DNA of 64,000 bases from Amycolatopsis tolypomycina (GTDB lineage Bacteria > Actinomycetota > Actinomycetes > Mycobacteriales > Pseudonocardiaceae). The notes below the pieces were generated by a model, which did not search any database, was not told the origin of the DNA, and saw nothing but the letters and a program-made list of their open reading frames with translations. Position numbers and translations under genes: made by a program. Positions 60,857 to 64,000 of the stretch are shown here, piece after piece (position 1 is the first letter of the stretch; the number at the start of each line of letters is the position of its first letter). The DNA is taken from the NCBI RefSeq assembly GCF_900105945.1, contig NZ_FNSO01000004.1:124001-188000 (forward strand). Reading direction: 5' to 3'.

Positions 60857-61244
60857 GTGGCGATGGTGCAAGAGGTCAGGTCCCGCCGCATCACGGTCTG
60901 CCGTCTCCGCGGCGGGGTCCAGCGGGAGGACACTGTGGTCCGGGAGTGGTCCGGCACCGAGCGGCTCCTGCCCGGGGTGACCCTCGTCGAGGCCGGCAGG
61001 CACTTCCCCGGCGCCGCGGTCGCCCACGTCGAGAACGCCACCGGCGGCACCCTGCTGGTCGGCGACACCATGATCCCGGTGCCCGCCGGCTCGAACCGTA
61101 CGAGTTCGACCGGCTCCACAGCCCCCTCGGCGGCCAGGTCCTCGGGGACGCCAAGGGCGCTGTGCGCCGGTCCGCGGAGCGCTACATCGCCTGGGTGAGC
61201 GGGGCGAACGACCACCTCGGCCGAGCCGGTGCCATCATCGGCGG

Positions 61245-61248
<4 letters not shown>
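60857..61248 (+). pseudogene. Remnant of an MBL-fold metallo-hydrolase gene
   Basis: Two pieces of one protein family are in different frames. ERLLPGVTLVEAGRHFPGAA, then LLVGDTMIPVPA, lies in the first frame. PYEFDRLHSPLGGQV, then RRSAERYIAWV, lies in the second. The N-terminal half with the HxHxDH zinc motif is missing, and about 50 codons are lost between the two pieces. The gene is clearly degraded by a 5' truncation, an internal deletion and a frameshift. It fills the space between the MFS and aldo/keto reductase genes. Confidence 0.75.
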
Positions 61249-63655
<2,407 letters not shown>

Positions 63656-63711
63656 ACGTCGATCCAGCGTTCATGGGTCTCACCTCCTCGGGCGGTGTCA
63701 CGGTCCCGGGC

Positions 63712-63757
63712 AAGGTACAGCCCAGGGCGTGACCCCGTCCATTTCTTTTGTCGTTTT
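63712..63757 (-). promoter_or_regulatory. Promoter of the Rox-like leader with AT-rich upstream box
   Basis: Read leftwards: AAAACGACAAAAGAAA (63742-63757, 12 of 16 A/T in very GC-rich DNA), -35 TGGACG (63736-63741), an 18-bp spacer and -10 TACCTT (63712-63717). An AT-rich box just upstream of -35 is the mark of WhiB7-dependent promoters of intrinsic drug resistance genes (family knowledge). WhiB7 control is inferred. Confidence 0.5.
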
Positions 63758-63769
63758 CGCGACCACGGC

Positions 63770-64000
63770 TCACGCCGTCGGGCGGCCGGCTCCCGCGTAG
63801 TCGTCGCCGGGCCGGCGGTAGGAGTGGACCTGGACCGCCTGGCCGGTCTGCGGCGCGTCGATCATCTGCTGGTTGCCGATGTAGAGACCGACGTGGTGGA
63901 TCTTCGTCGCCGGCTCGCCGTAGAAGATCAGATCACCCAGCTGCGGGTCGGTCACGTGCGGCACGCTGCGGAACTGCGTGTCGGCCGTGCGCATCAGCTT
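63770..64000 (-). CDS. NlpC/P60 peptidase, C-terminal part (runs off the right edge)
   Basis: The last 76 codons of a cell-wall peptidase: PQLGDLIFYGEPATKIHHVG carries the catalytic His of the NlpC/P60 Cys-His-x triad, followed by LYIGNQQMIDAPQTGQAVQV. The catalytic Cys, the N-terminal domains and any signal peptide lie outside the window. Such enzymes cleave D-Glu-diaminopimelate peptides in peptidoglycan. It reads towards the Rox leader region, and its stop is 13 bases before the AT-rich box. Confidence 0.9.
   Translation of the reverse strand, partial: KLMRTADTQFRSVPHVTDPQLGDLIFYGEPATKIHHVGLYIGNQQMIDAPQTGQAVQVHSYRRPGDDYAGAGRPTA

Overview
The window looks like chromosomal DNA from a high-GC actinomycete, most likely Amycolatopsis or another member of the Pseudonocardiaceae (inference). 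The reasons are the very high G+C in third codon positions, frequent GTG starts with 4-base GTGA/ATGA gene overlaps, an F420-type oxidoreductase, a mycothiol-type DinB-fold enzyme, a crotonyl-CoA carboxylase/reductase, a DivIVA coiled-coil protein and a rifampicin-monooxygenase-like gene. I see no rRNA, tRNA, phage, transposase or CRISPR array.

Layout. 1-8830 is a complete aerobic phenylacetate module: a TetR (PaaR-type) repressor, paaK and paaI face paaZ-paaA-paaB-paaC-paaD-paaE across a promoter region with two matching operators. 8832-13627 holds a SEFIR-domain protein behind a 14-codon upstream ORF, an adenylate cyclase coupled to a universal stress protein, and a DivIVA-type coiled-coil protein. 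13823-19339 is acyl-CoA metabolism: ccr, methylmalonyl-CoA epimerase, a thiolase and the mutase chaperone meaB, with an SPW membrane protein and a TetR regulator between them. 19662-23265 has a secreted cyclophilin, a 21-bp tandem repeat, and a MocR regulator facing an AhpD-like gene and a PEP-mutase-like gene. 23344-29420 carries two ActP-like symporters, a DUF485 protein and a LytS/LytTR two-component pair, probably for uptake of acetate or another short carboxylate. 29469-41118 is a mannoside module: a LacI-manA-ABC sugar transporter operon facing two overlapping GH92 alpha-mannosidases, with a shared 12-bp palindromic operator. 41336-56413 is mixed housekeeping: DUF3817, MarR, a thiamine-binding protein, a CnoX-like thioredoxin, a metallopeptidase lipoprotein, glycogen phosphorylase, an LLM oxidoreductase, cysteine dioxygenase plus rhodanese behind a leader peptide, an ABC ATPase, enoyl-CoA hydratase, two methyltransferases, an acid phosphatase, DUF427 and a GNAT protein. 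56654-63572 contains two class-A flavin monooxygenases, one next to a PadR regulator and one Rox-like, around two degraded genes, an MFS transporter and an aldo/keto reductase. The window ends inside an NlpC/P60 gene.

The most unusual structure is at the right end. The Rox-like gene is preceded by a promoter with an AT-rich upstream box, a strong ribosome-binding site, a 17-codon leader ORF and two mutually exclusive hairpins. This is the architecture of an inducible, ribosome-sensed resistance gene, although rifamycins do not act on ribosomes. Other observations are a mosaic intergenic inverted-repeat family, several promoters matching the mycobacterial RecA-independent DNA-damage motif, and the repeated LacI operator. 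Coordinates were read by eye, and no database search was possible.
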